NCBI GenBank assembly: GCA_036850595.1
Contig: CM072159.1
Location: 5,731,978-5,795,977, forward strand
Origin: Rhyacichthys aspro
Lineage: Eukaryota; Chordata; Actinopteri; Gobiiformes; Rhyacichthyidae
Length of the DNA: 64,000 nt
Direction of reading: 5' to 3'
Shown here in pieces: positions 9,646 to 22,100 of this stretch (the stretch's first letter is position 1; every line of letters begins with the position of its first letter). Both the position numbers and the translations under genes were made by a program. Under the pieces are notes generated by a model. That model was given only the letters and a program-made list of their open reading frames with translations, did no database searches and was not told where the DNA came from.

Positions 9646-9778
9646 ATGGACACGGATGTCTCCTCTCACAACATCAGTGAGTCGGACAGTAATATGATGT
9701 TCCAGAGAGGAAAAAAACATTGCACACATTTATCTGACCCAGATACAGTAGCTGTGCTGAGACGGACTCACATGAGAG
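9646..9778 (+). other. Possible first coding exon, unrecognised
   Basis: An ATG at 9646 opens 44 codons (MDTDVSSHNISESDSN at its start, LRRTHMRG at its end) to a G|GTAACA donor-like site at 9779. The acidic/serine start would suit an N-terminal exon, but no partner exon was found and the donor is only fair. It lies about 0.9 kb upstream of hsp30 and just after LINE debris. Chance remains likely. Confidence 0.2.
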
Positions 9779-9779
9779 G

Positions 9780-10404
9780 TAACAAACATATTTTATACAG
9801 TCATAATAAATGAGTTGATTTATTATTAGATATAAACATTCTTGCATAGTTACTTAAACATAAGAAAAACATGCGATATCATTTTTTACTTTATTAAGAC
9901 TGAGTTGGACAATGTCAAAACCTGCTTTGGTGTGTTTAGTTACATAAGAATTACACCATTACAGAGAATTCCTGTGGTACTAATCCCTAACAAGACCCAT
10001 ACTCCATCCTTACTTGGGACTACTAAACAGAAATGAAGAGTGTATTAATAAAAAAGTGTAAGTTAATGGCTAATTAGTTGTAGAATAAGGCCATACAGAA
10101 TTAGTCATTAATAGGTTGTTTTTTATAAATACAAATTAAGAGATAATCAACTACCAATTAGCAGTGAATTTCATATTTTTGGTCATTTTGTAAACAATCT
10201 CAATAAAAAAACTATCATTTCTAAATAATGATACTGGAAGAATTTTTAGAATATAAATGGTTTTGACAGTTCTGGTGAACACAGGCTGGTTCCAGCAGCC
10301 TCTGGACAGACTGATGTCAGAAGAGGTTCTTAAACCGCAGGACGAGACCAGTGACATCTACAAATGTAGAGAAATGGCTCCCCTTAATGGACATAAGTGG
10401 TAAC
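9780..10404. other. Intergenic AT-rich sequence upstream of hsp30
   Basis: No gene is seen. The last part, from about 10,300, leads into the hsp30 promoter. Confidence 0.4.
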
Positions 10405-10453
10405 TACGGGAAACTTCCTGAAGCCTCTAGATGTCCTGCGTCAGAATATAAAG
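10405..10453 (+). promoter_or_regulatory. hsp30 promoter: heat-shock element plus TATA box
   Basis: GAA-nn-TTC-nn-GAA occurs perfectly at 10410-10422, the three-module binding site for trimeric heat shock factor. The flanking modules at 10405-10407 (TAC) and 10425-10427 (CTC) each differ from TTC by one base, so up to five modules may be read. TATAAAG lies at 10447-10453, 24 bp after the last perfect module and about 105 bp before the start codon. This layout is standard for intronless heat-inducible small heat-shock genes. Confidence 0.85.
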
Positions 10454-10557
10454 CTGGGACCGTCCCACTGCTGAGACAGACACAACACAAGCCTCAACAG
10501 ACTCAGACTTTATCAGAGTTGATCTCAACAACAAGACTGTGACTGAACTCAGTGAAG

Positions 10558-11133
10558 ATGCTGTGCTCTAATGGTTTCAATTCGGCCTTGAACCCATTCC
10601 AGGACTTTTACTGGTCCAGTCTGTGGCCTGAGGTTTGTCCTCTGCTGCACCAGCAGGACCTGCTGCACACAGCCCTGGAGGAGCTGGACCACAGTCTGGA
10701 GCTGATGGACTCCCCTCAGCCAGTGTCCTACCAGCTGAACACAGAGGGACAGACCTTTGACCTGAGTCTGGACGCTCCAGGCTTTTCCCCAGAGGAGCTG
10801 AGTGTCCGTCTGGTGGGCAGGACTCTGAGGGTCCAGGGCAGGACAGAGAAGAAGAAGGACGACCAGGAGAACGGCTGCTACTCTTACAGAGTCCAGGAGT
10901 GGACACAGGAGCTGTCTCTGCCTGAAGGACTGAACCCTGAAGAACTCCACTGCTACCTGTCTCCAGACGGGACGCTCCACATCCAGGAGACCCTCAATCC
11001 ATCTGCTGAGAGAGAACTGCCCATCACCAGGAGTCTGGAGGAGGACAGACTCACACAGGACAGTAGTGGGACAGAGGGACAGCAAACACAGGACAGCAGC
11101 GGGACAGAGGGACAGACTCACACAGGACAGTAG
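10558..11133 (+). CDS. hsp30: Hsp30-type small heat-shock protein
   Basis: A 191-residue intronless small heat-shock protein of the teleost/amphibian Hsp30 group, an ATP-independent chaperone that holds unfolding proteins in the cytosol during stress. The start MLCSNGF with DFYWSSLWPEVCPLL and HQQDLL is characteristic of the group. The alpha-crystallin domain spans about residues 56-145 (PVSYQL, FDLSLDAPGFSPEELSVRLV, RTLRVQGRTEKK, YSYRVQEW, LPEGLNPEELHCYLSPDGTL, HIQ). A C-terminal ELPITRS (about 153-159) occupies the place of the I/V-x-I/V anchor. I chose the ATG at 10558 because it begins the conserved MLCS; the GTG two codons earlier is not a start. The last roughly 30 residues (TQDSSGTEGQ type) and the TAG are made of minisatellite units and are unusual for the family. 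A perfect heat-shock element upstream indicates stress induction. Confidence 0.92.
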   Translation: MLCSNGFNSALNPFQDFYWSSLWPEVCPLLHQQDLLHTALEELDHSLELMDSPQPVSYQLNTEGQTFDLSLDAPGFSPEELSVRLVGRTLRVQGRTEKKKDDQENGCYSYRVQEWTQELSLPEGLNPEELHCYLSPDGTLHIQETLNPSAERELPITRSLEEDRLTQDSSGTEGQQTQDSSGTEGQTHTGQ

Positions 11134-11299
11134 TGGGACAGAGGGACAGACTCACACAGGACAGTAGTGGGACAGAGGGACAACACACACAGGACAGTAG
11201 TGGGACAGAGGGACAGCAAACACAGGACAGCAGCGGGACAGACTCACACAGGACAGTAGTGGGACAGAGGGACACCAGACACAGGACAGTAGTGAAAAA
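11049..11299 (+). repeat. 33/34-bp minisatellite overlapping the hsp30 3' end
   Basis: Eight units around GGACAG(T/C)AG(T/C)GGGACAGAGG begin at 11058, 11091, 11125, 11159, 11192, 11225, 11251 and 11284. Spacings are 33, 34, 34, 33, 33, 26 and 33 bp. The first two units are read in the hsp30 frame as 11-codon repeats. The 34-bp step before unit 3 shifts the frame and turns its AGT-AGT into a TAG stop. Confidence 0.9.
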
Positions 11300-11414
11300 G
11301 TGGATGCAAACTGAACACTGATTTTTATTTGAATTCATCAAAATGAATGTAAAGTGTACAAATTTCATTAGCTTGTAGTAGTAATACATTTCCACTAGAT
11401 GTCCCTGTCAAACA

Positions 11415-11420
11415 AATAAA
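11415..11420 (+). terminator. hsp30 polyadenylation signal
   Basis: AATAAA about 280 bp after the stop codon and just past the minisatellite. It is the first canonical signal downstream of hsp30 and gives a plausible short 3' UTR. Cleavage would be expected some 15-30 bp further. Confidence 0.55.
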
Positions 11421-11424
11421 CTAT

Positions 11425-12640
11425 TTAATCAAGGCAACTTGAACATAACAGCTCTGGTCTAGTATTATTTTCAAACTGAGTGATTAACACATTAATATTT
11501 GACTTATAAAGAGTAACTTTTTGCTTAATTTGAATTGTAAAGTACGTCCACTTTTACGACACAAAAATGTTGAGGTCATCCCTCTTACCTCTGCCTTACT
11601 TCTCTTACTGTGCCTACTGTAACTCAAGTAACAACCACTTGAAGTCTTTATGGTTCCCATCACTCCGTCATCACCATCAGAAAAAACAATATTAGTGCAG
11701 GTAGTAGCCTCGCGATGAATAAGCCTTTCCCACCCTACCCCTTTTCTACTCTTTGACCGTTTGTTAATGTCAGCAATTATCACAGCTGCCTGCTCTCTGC
11801 CTGGCTCCTGTCTGGCTCTCAGGACTTTTCCCAGAACCGTTAGATTGTCCCATAAACATGGCCGCGCAGGGTGGAGGTGCTGTAGGAGAGGCACACTACT
11901 AAACACTGTTGGGACTTAGCTTTTGTTTCATATCTATTTTGGACAACTCCCTTTGTCTTTCAAGGCGCTGACAAACAACATCTGCAAATATCAAGGGACA
12001 TCTTTGTTTGCACACTCATGTCCCCTGGCCTCGAAAACCTCCCTTGGTTTCTGAATTTTACATGTTGTTGTTGGATGTACTTTAACAGTTTGTTGCTAAT
12101 TTTGCCGCTGTCTGTCTTGATCTGGTAATGTGCCGTTCTGCATTTTGGTTCAGATGTTCTTTTGCCTAAACATGATACCACTCATTAAATTTAATAATGG
12201 CAGCAAAAAGATCCAGAACACATATCCTTCCATTTGAGGAAAACTGTTACTACTATTGTAATAGGGAAAAAAACAAAACAAAACAAGACCATTAGACCTC
12301 ATCTAGCCTTTATTACCAAGGATTTCAATAGATGAAAATGCGTGAGGCATAGTGGAAGGTTTGGCAAATCACATCCATGCATAGAAGGCTGTCTTGAGTT
12401 AGGGACGCTCCCATTGGCTGAGTCCAAACAGCTTGTCAACATTGAATCAATGACTGCCAAAATGACAGAGAAAATGTCTATTTCAGCAAAAATGGTAAGT
12501 TTTGGTTTGGCTTAGTTTTTGCAGTGGTGTTTATGTTTTTCTGTGATACTATTGGGGGTGAGGCATGTGACAAAAGGATTTTCTTAGGGGAGGGAATGCA
12601 GCTTTAAAGTAGAAAAGTGGTCAATCACTAAACAGTATAC
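11425..12640. other. Intergenic, possible dispersed repeat at 11,560-12,180
   Basis: No gene is supported. A minus-strand open frame at 11906-11484 (140 residues) and one at 12181-11960 have no recognisable domain. The GC-richer composition and mixed motifs suggest a transposon-derived or old repeat segment, not a gene. Confidence 0.35.
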
Positions 12641-12649
12641 TCTGCAAAA

Positions 12650-13090
12650 TTTCTAGGCAAATGTTTATAAACAGGGGGGGCACTGTGGCATATCTTCCTC
12701 CTAATGTCCAAATGGTCCGAATGGTTGACTGGTCAGTGTATGTCTCCAAGAGGCCATTTACACAATGTTGCCTTTTGCCGTAAACCACAATGATTCTGCT
12801 ATGAATTGGCCTCACGTTCACACGAGGACGGCATTTTCCTCCATTGAAAACACAGACATTTAAATCCAGTCGAGGTGGTGTGTTTGTTTCGTTGCGGCTG
12901 CCGCTCTGCTCTCGTGTGAACTGTGAAGCTGACGTCCTCTCTGAAAACAATGACATAGACCTAACATACATGTGCAAGCAACGTCTCTACAGATGAGAAG
13001 GTGGCAGAAGTAGCAAAAAGAAAGACCACCTCCTACTGGTCTGACACGACTCTGTGTATGTGAAACAGCAACATCATAACTGTGTTTTCC
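12650..13090. repeat. MITE-like segment
   Basis: Contains cgttcacacgaggacg and ttttcctccattgaaaacac, of a kind seen in common fish non-autonomous DNA elements, and a diverged, inverted echo at about 12,910-12,950 (cgtgtgaactgtg ... ctctgaaaacaatg). Clear terminal repeats and a target duplication could not be fixed. The minus-strand open frames here (12977-12621, 13168-12860) are taken to be by-products. Confidence 0.35.
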
Positions 13091-13124
13091 TGGCCAGCGG
13101 TGCAAACTGCCCCTACGTGATAGC

Positions 13125-13215
13125 CCTGCAACTAGCCATGGCCACTGTCCAAGGTGTACCCACCTCAAAGTAGCTGGGACAGGATCCAGCCCCCTTGACC
13201 CCTGATGAAAAAACG
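13125..13215 (+). repeat. Fish dispersed repeat ('GTCCAAGGTGTACCC...GGGACAGGATCCAGCCCCC')
   Basis: The string around GTCCAAGGTGTACCCACC and GCTGGGACAGGATCCAGCC is a diverged copy of a very common fish dispersed repeat. The copy near the right edge of the window (63.6-63.9 kb) is in the opposite orientation and matches it as reverse complement (gcctatcccagcaac ... ggggtacaccctagac). Confidence 0.65.
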
Positions 13216-16200
13216 AGTAGAAAATAAAAAAAAATAAAAAATGATTATTGTAAACATACTTGGCCTAATTCCCAGTCCACACCATTTGGTTTTGTCACCA
13301 AACAAATCTGTTCTTTTAACTTGATGGGGAAGGGAGTTTTATTTCCCATAGTATTTCTATTTGCTCTTTCTGTCCCTTCCTCTCCTTCCTGTCCTCTCAG
13401 ACACTTTAATTGTCTCCTAATCAACAGGGTGTGTTTTAAGCAGACAGCTTTTATGGCCATTACAAACAGCAATGAGTCAATGCTTATGTGTTTTCGTGTG
13501 GCTGTCTGCATCTTTTTACCATAAAACCCAAAATGAACAGTGGCCACGTACTGCAGCATGAATGTAATGTGGTCGCTCTTGAAAATTAAAGAGGGGCGTT
13601 AAATAAAAAAAATTGCATTTCACCATTAAGCTCAACAAATGTCTGTTTCTGAAGATGTTTTTCAGCTAAAGTTATGTTTTCTCAGTGCTTTCTAAAGGTT
13701 GGATTGTAGCTAACTTTGAGAAAACAAAGAGTACCCTGATGCCAGGCTTTTCCAATTTGACGACTGGCATCACACCCCGTAAAACAGCAGACTGTGGATG
13801 TGGTACAGTCACGGCAGCATGAATAATAAGGATGTTATGAAAATACAAGGCCCAGATGACATGTTTTTATTTGATCAAAGTCAAAACCTGGCAACAGAAC
13901 CGTAACTTACAAAGAATAGTCACATAAATACACAAATGCATAAATAATTTTTAACTCCAGCACATGTCAGGTCCAGGAATGTAAGATGAAATAATGCATT
14001 AAGTGTAAAATGTTTGTTTAAAAATAATAACACTGACATATAAAATCACAGTGTAAGGAAAGACGAGCAATAATGGAAAAAAACAGCACAAGAATGATTT
14101 TTAGTTGCTATTCTTTAAGTTACTAAATAGATTCCAATCTTTCAAAGGAAGGGAGGCACAATTTCTTTTGTTTCTGGATTTGGGCACAGTCATCAGACCT
14201 CAGGGGCAATGTTTATAGACATTTGTATTCCAAGAGTTTGCATAAATCCCACGAGAAAAGGTGGTGGTCGCTGATGAATGATGAAATTAGCTGAGGCAAA
14301 ATCGAATGTTGTGGTTTTAAAATGTTGTGACGTCGGGCAGTGTGATGGGATTAAAGACAATCACTTTCACACATGTACAACCAAATATTGCCTGCAGTAG
14401 TTATGTGACTGTCAAGAATCTACAACCCAACCAAGTCTTACAGTCACACAAGTGCAGAAAATGTGACATGGGCTTTAGGGCATAGGAAAAAAATAGGTGT
14501 TGTCAGTATTTATCTGGGGAATTAGAGACATGCCATCCACACATTTATAAACATATAAATCCATTGTGCAATGACATATATAAGTAATTACTTTTTATAC
14601 AGTCTACTGGAGGCTCTTGATACAAAACATCTGCTATATTAAATCCATTAGCAATACAAAGCTTCATTGTAACAGCCCTAAAATACACATGAATGCTGAA
14701 AAACTGGGAGGTCTGTCGCTTTTGTCTTCATGCCCTTTAAAAGCAGCAGGTACATGACAGATTTCCTCTATTACTTATTGTAAGAAACCCTCATGTGCAG
14801 CCAAAGGTCATTTTTATAAATTACGCTCACAAAGAACAGCTTCTATAGGCTGCGCACTTGCACACACGCTTCCTGTGTGACTTGGAGGGTCTCTGGTATT
14901 TGAACAGATGTGGGCAGACTGAGCGTTCCTAGATCCCCCCTCCTGACCTGACTGTGCACTTCCTGCTCCGAAAGCTAACACCCAGGCAGAACAATCGCAG
15001 CCTGTGCCCTCTCAACACATGCAATAGACTCGGATACACACAGATATGAGGTCAGCGTGAGGCGGTAAACACACAAACACTGGAGGTACTTACATTTGCA
15101 CAGAAGCCTTTAAAACATCGCACAGGCTGTGTTTAAGTGAGGTGTGATTGGAGTAGTCATGCAGCTAATTAGATGAGTCAAACACATATAGTGACTTTCT
15201 TTCATTTGTCTACTATTTACATATTTACAGAATTTAGAGACTTTATCAGTAGTTTTGGTCTTTTTACTATTTACTGGACATCTGGAATAGTGATACTTCA
15301 ACCTCACAAACAGATATTTGCAGATATTACATAATGTGCTCCTCTACTGTAGGTCAGTATATTGAGATTTTGCCCAGTCATGTAACAGAAATAAGTCAGC
15401 ACTGCAGAGGTTACATTTTTTTTCCTAATGTGTGTGTTAAGTGTCAGTATGTTTTGGGAACAGCGAGACAGTGAGAAAATACAAGCAGAGACAGATATCT
15501 GGGGTCAAAGTGTGAGGACAGACTAGAGCCCTGGTGGAGAGGGAAAATCCAAGAGGAAACATGTGGAGTGCAACAACAACAGCGGACAAGAGAGAGGTAT
15601 TAAAGATTGCTTGATAGATTTTTCAAGCATTGCAGTCGTTTCATTTGAGAGGGCCACATTTAATTTAATTCAAGCAGTGCATCATTGCAAAATCCTTTAA
15701 AGTAATAAAGTAAAGGTGATTTGTGGCTGTCTCATTGCGAAAACTGGAAAGAATGTTATTTTAATCAAGTGCATAGTCTGATTTACTAAGGTTTCCACCA
15801 GTGATCATCAATTGGGGGGGCCACATCGGGCCCTCCACAGCTTTCCATCTGCCCCCCTGCACATTATCAAAATCTGATTTTAGAGTTAAAACATATATTT
15901 ATATATAGCTATCTAAATGACTCAAAAATGACTGAAATTTTATTATTTTAGCCGAATTAAATTTTTTGGTTTTCATTTTTTCACTTGACAAATCATCTAA
16001 AAACAGCAAACACATTTTTTCAAAAAAGCTTTTGTTTTATGTTTTTGTTTTTTTCAATTTCAAGTAACCTATTTAAGTTTTCAGTCAAGAATGAAAAAGA
16101 AAAAGATATTTAACCCAGAAGAAATCGAATAAAATACTAAGAAAAAGCAAACTTACATGAGTATTTACTTATTTAACTGTATATTTCTGTTTGAAAGTCT

Positions 16201-16925
16201 GGCCTCCTGCAGCACCTGTGAAGAAACAAGCCCATCATGCAAAAGACACAATGCAAATTTATTTTATGTGAAGATGTAATAATGACAAAACTTTGTAAAA
16301 AGTATCTTCTACAAAGAACTCCGAGCTATTAAACTAGTTCACATTGTACTTTTCTTTTACTTACGTGAGGTTATAATTGTATCATAAAGACTCAAAGAGC
16401 TAACTGTCACCACATACACAATATTCTGACCCTTAGACACATAAACTAATAGACTATCATTCACTCTATTTGATATTTGGTTTCAATGATTAATTTATAC
16501 ATGGATTTTTTGGAACCTGAGAGGAATCACTGGGAGGACATGTAGACTCCACTCATAAAGGCCACTGCAGGAATCCATGTTTCCACATTTGTTCAGCATA
16601 AAAAAAGATATATTACGAAATGTACTGTATGTCCTTTGTCCGTATTATGTCATGACACAGAAGAATAAAAAAGGAAGCAACGATCTTTAAAAACAGCTAT
16701 TGTCAATGAGTGAAAAAACTAAACTGACTGCAGGGGTCATGGACTGTGTAGTAAATTTGATCTAGAAAGACAAAATGGAAAAGCTAGTTTGGGGAAATCC
16801 CCGAACATGCACTAGAACAGATCCTCCAAATCACTCCTCATCTCATCTATTTTTATCTCCTTCTTCTCAAATCAATCATTATCTAAGACTTCAAGCATAA
16901 GTCAAATACATATAAGGTTTAAATA
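13216..16925. other. Intergenic sequence
   Basis: No gene is supported on either strand. It holds A/T runs (13,225-13,245), a C-rich patch at 15,815-15,865 (gggggggccacatcgggccctcc) that resembles the end of an old hAT-like remnant, and otherwise unstructured AT-rich DNA. Confidence 0.45.
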
Positions 16926-16929
16926 TACA

Positions 16930-17012
16930 TTGGGAGACCCATGTGGCTTCATGGGTGGTTGGTGAGGCAGGAAAAGAAAACTCTTCAACTCCAGCAATGA
17001 AATGTAAAAATA
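16930..17012 (+). repeat. Direct repeat copy 1
   Basis: TGTGGCTTCATGGGTGGTTGG followed about 45 bp later by CAGCAATGAAATGTAAAA. The same two blocks in the same order and orientation recur at 19.0 kb. Confidence 0.6.
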
Positions 17013-19004
17013 TTACCCTGGAGGTCAAATACAATTCAAACCCATAAATCAGGTTAAATTTGAAATCGATCACAAGAGAATAGCACTGAAGTGTGGCCAC
17101 AAACAGCAGTCCACGAGCCACTGGCAACGCAACATTTTATTTAACCATGAGGCAAATGGATCAAATGTGGTTGTTCAGAACGTAAGCCAATGAATACAGT
17201 ATCTGAACCAGTTCATCCAAGAACAATTCTCGAACAGTGTGGTGATGATAGCAACAGTGGTTTGCAAGAGGAAAAGGTTACATAACTACACAAGACAAAA
17301 ATAAATACAGGTAGAAGACTGGCGTAGGGCCTGGGGCTTATTTTGGGAAATCATTTTGAACTGACTGAAAAGAATTCATTCACAGGATTTGTTGTAATGT
17401 TACCTACTGTCACTGACCTTTTCACATTTACTTGACACCGTGACACTTTTCTGTTTTTTTGTTTCTAATAATATTCTAGTTGTTATGCTGCATTTTTTTT
17501 TTTGTTTCCTTTTAATTTATTGAGCTAAGGGAAAGCTTGTTGGACAGCTTTGGCTGATTGCTTTATTGACTGAGAAATTTACAAAACAGTACGTAACTCT
17601 TACTACAGTTGCACTTTTGGAAAGTAACATGGGACAGTAAAGTGTCAGTACGGGTGTGTTTCCATTGCCTCAAGGGTTATGAAGTATCTCAAAAACAATG
17701 CTAATTCCATCAAAACAAAGCTACTGGCGCTCTTCTGCACATTGCAATGGAAACAAAAGATGGCTGCCCATACCAAATTGTGCTGTACTGACTCAATAGC
17801 ACAAGTGGTAACAGGGCTTGATTGATTAGGTGTTAGCATGCCCCATCACGGCTTTTGAATTTTCTGTAAAAAAATAAAAATAAAAAAAAAGATTTTGAAA
17901 TATGAAGAAGTTTTCTAGGTAAGCTTTCACTGACACCAAGGATATACAGATAAAAAGATATTAATGAATTACCAACTACCAACAAAAATACTATAGTAAA
18001 ATCACACACACAAAAAGTTAAATACTCTTAGTATATAGTGAATGCATTAGTTGTAATTTTGTAATAAATTTTATAGTAACTGTAAAAAAAAATAAGTTAA
18101 ATGAAGTTAATGTTGAGGCAAAGTTTTTGATACTAAAATGCTTAAATAGTTTACTAATACTAATTGAAGACAGCTTTTTGCATTTTATAAAGACAACACA
18201 TGAGTTTGAATATAGGCTTCAGCTCCCAGACTAAATAATTGTGCTCAGATATTGCTGCTGACAAATTGGTTTTTAAACTCTATATAAAATGAAGTCGTAT
18301 ACAGCTCAGTTGATGGAGGCATTTTAATGACATTTACATAGTGGTTGAGGGGGGAAAATACGTAAATCTGATTTACACTGACAATGCTCAAGTGTATGTG
18401 TTCACATGAGACTGTGAAAGAGAGCGTCATGACATCAGTGTTTCCACAGGAAATCGTGTTTTCCAAAACTCTGGTTTTCCACTCTGTTGCCTTCCTCTGA
18501 GCCAATCTTTCTCTTATTTTCCCAGGTTTTCAATGTCTCGTGTTCTGTATGATGCTTAGTAGTGGCAGGGGTGAGTAAGGACCTTAATCATGTCTCCGGG
18601 TGCTGGACTTCAGAGCATATTGATTTACCGTATGCAGAATGAACAACATGAAAAGTATGATATAGTTACTGCCCAAGGGATTTTGGTTCTATGCTGTTGA
18701 CAAAAGAAAACGCTGACAACACAGCGTGCGCATGTCATCAAGTCTATTTTCAAATACTCTGTCCAGCTCACTTTGACTAACCAAAAGGTTTCTTTACTGT
18801 TAACATTTGTACAAAGCAAAGGAGTCGTGAACTTTAGGTCTAGTTGTGCCAAAAAGACAAAACTGAACACTAAAACATGTTTGGGATGTAATAAAAAAAA
18901 TCCAATAAATAAATAAAGACACTCAAATTGCCCCTCATTCATTTTTACAGCCCATTTTAACCATTATCTGACTTTAGGAAATAGTTAAATATAGTCTTGT
19001 CATA
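17013..19004. other. Intergenic sequence between the two direct repeats
   Basis: AT-rich, with poly-A/T tracts (17,490, 17,870-17,890). Open frames here are short and show no domain. No gene or identifiable element. Confidence 0.4.
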
Positions 19005-19106
19005 TTTATAGAGGCCAGTGTGGCTTCATGGGTGGCTGGCAATGTAAAAAAAAACTATAAAAAAGAACTTTTCTCTATGCAAGCAGTGAAATGTAAAATT
19101 ATAACG
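19005..19106 (+). repeat. Direct repeat copy 2
   Basis: TGTGGCTTCATGGGTGGCTGG (one difference in 21 from copy 1) and, after a longer A-rich spacer, AAGCAGTGAAATGTAAAA. It is either a dispersed element or a local duplication. Confidence 0.6.
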
Positions 19107-22100
19107 AGAGACTGTGAATGATGACTGCATGTAGACCTTGAGTGTCCCAGGATGTCATAAAATCAGCAATCATTTAGTTTAGAGAATTATGAAATTCAGT
19201 GAGGAAGTCCTTGCAAAGAACAAGTGAACATCCACACTAATAGCAATGCTGGTCAAACTACTCTTTTATGAATGCTATAATGTGAGTGCTCCGAAATAAG
19301 TCAGTTCACAGACTTCTATGGGATTGGAGGAATGTAACTGAGAAGCCTTATCTAAGTTTCTGAGGTTAATGTTGAGGCATAGGATGGCAAATTATTATTT
19401 TTTTGTTTGTTTTTTGTATGTTTGTGGCAAAACCTTTGTGTGTAACAGTCACAGCTGATTTGTAGAGGAATATAAGGTTGCCGTGGAAGCTCAGAATACA
19501 CTGTAGTACCTGAATGAACGACCACCTCACAGTATGAATTATACACTATAAAAAAGCTCTATGTACTTAACTGATTTTTTTTTTTAACTCATTTTTTTCC
19601 CAGTCTAGGTGATTGCCAACATCTTCAGACAGTGTGTATGTACATAAATCTACTACCCTCACTATTCACAAGTTTAGAAGCAGGTCTTTGCATAATTACC
19701 ACTCATTAAGTGTGACTAGTAATAGTGTGGACGAAGCCAACAACTTAACTGATCCCTGTAAATATAGAATGAACTGAACTGGAAAGCACACACCTGCTCA
19801 GTCCCTTTACTCCACACTCCTGAGTCTCCGATACCTCCGTCGACACATAAACACTCATGCACAGAAAAAACAAACCTCCATCAACTTGAATCCCTCGGCT
19901 TCCTGCTCACACGCCGTACACACACGGCACAGGCGTAACCGTGCAATCATTCTGCGGAGAGAGGAGATACTATACAAACATTCACATCCAATCACTGGCA
20001 AATGACAAAAGCTCGCATCTCTGTGATGTGTGTAAAAGGTTGATATGTCGAATCAAAGCAGACATTTTCCAGGCCTACAATCATCTTAGTGTTTAATGGG
20101 AGGTTAGAGTATCGTGGCCAGATGTATTTGGATAATATTTTGTTACGGTGGATTCATATGGGCCTTTCACTGTGAAGCATGGGCTGTGAATGAGAGACTA
20201 CAGGTGGAAGAAAGAAATGTGGAAAATACAGTGTAAACCAGGAAATAAACATAATAATTAAATCTGTGGGACAATAGAAAGTTTTACCAAGCACACACTC
20301 TTAAGCCTCTTCCACACAAGCATCCTCCTGACTTTTTTCTGGACACAATTCACTCAAAACTAGTAGATGAATCTATAGGGCCCTGGTACAAACTCCAAAG
20401 GGCTCTTCCTCAGGACCTCCATAAGTGGGCTTGGCAAAGACGCAATATTAGCTATTTCACTTGAGCCTGGGCTTCCCATCACTCCTAGAAGGTACATCAA
20501 AGAAAACTCTGCTTCACAAAGATAAAATGAGAAAATACGATTTTTTCGGCCTTTGTAACAATCTTGGGATATTACACCTTGACTTTAATCTAGAATGTAG
20601 TGAGATTTGAAGTTGATTGAATTGCCTCTGTTCTTCATGTTCATGCTTTTAACGTAGGATGCTTGGGGGGTAGGTCTTGTGACTGAGCAGTGTTAATGGC
20701 TTTATAGCCCCACACATATCAACTGTTGTGAAGAACTTGTAATGTAATTTAAGTGGTGTTTTTCTTTTCACTGCAGATTTCTTTTTGTTGGCACTCTTGT
20801 CTTCTGCCTCTCACCATTGGGCCTCTCCCTCTGTTCAAAGAAGCTCTCATTTTTTTGCTCGTTGTAGCTTGGTTCACTGTGTGGCGTCAAGAGTGGGAAA
20901 GAGGCTCTGGGAAAAGTTGATTTTTTATTTTTTTTTATTCAATACCCAAAAGATTGCAAATATCTATAAAATGAAAATCTAATCTACACTTTTTTTTGGC
21001 TTTTCAAGGTGACATTCACATAAGCATGCAGATCAAGACACTCCACACTAGAAGGAAACAGTAGAGACAAAGACTAAGATCTGACTGAGATTTTGATGGG
21101 TATCTGACGAAAATATAACATATAATGAGAGGGCAGCTGCCTGAAGAAACGAATAGTAGGAATTGTAACTGAAATGAAAACTTCACCAAATGATATTTAG
21201 CCCCCCCCAAAAAAACAGGAGCTGTTTACTCTTTTTAAGACAATGAGGGATGATAATATCCACTGCATGACAATATCTCATCTTCCAGACCTGATGGTCC
21301 ATCTCTCTATAGACACAGGGTTGGATCCATTATGCTGTCATTCCTCTGTACAGTATACTGACCGATAAGGATGGGTGTGGGTCTTCTGTACATGTCTCAG
21401 ATAAGCAGAATATACAACCAGTTCATATTATAAAAATGAAAATATGGGACCAAATATCCCTATTTCTCAGTTTCGGAGCTGATCATTTTGAGTGATAAGC
21501 TAATACCCAGACAATTTTACAGACAGGGAGTGAACACCATCTGATAGAATCCATTTGACAGATGGGAACACTGTATGCTTTCCCCCTGACCTCTGATTGA
21601 ACCGCTGATTAAAGTCATGAATCGTTTTTAATAGTGAAACTTAAAATAATAAAGCCCTTTGTTGAAAACATGTTACTAAACTCAGGCTTGTAGTTCTGGT
21701 AAAGGCTGCAGCTGTTTCTGTTGGTCCATGTTTTTTAACCTGGCATTTTTCACCGTATCATCTCTTTTTTTTTGCTTCCCTATCAGTCAGGTCTGTTTTT
21801 CTTGGACAAAATACATGTTTCATAGGATGTCTTAGCTTGACTCAGCATTCTTTCCATTTGCCCTATCATGTTTCTCTCTGGCCTGTGTGCTTTTGTTTTT
21901 ACTTCACATTCTCTGCATTTGAACGCCCCTAAATCCCTTTCCTTGAATTTGAGATTTCTTTTCATTTTGATGCTCAACATGAAAACTACAAAGGTAAAGG
22001 TTCAAATGGACAACATGCATTTACTTGAGAGATAGTAAATGATTTTTATTTTTTTTTTAAGTCAGAATTGGGTGTTGTCACTAAATGTCAAAGAGATTTC

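Noticed and set aside
10549..11395. Minus-strand frames of 190, 109 and 114 codons.
   Set aside because: Shadows of hsp30 and its minisatellite; the plus-strand product is a clear Hsp30 with promoter.
11484..11906. 140-codon minus-strand frame downstream of hsp30.
   Set aside because: No domain, promoter or splice structure seen; likely repeat-derived.
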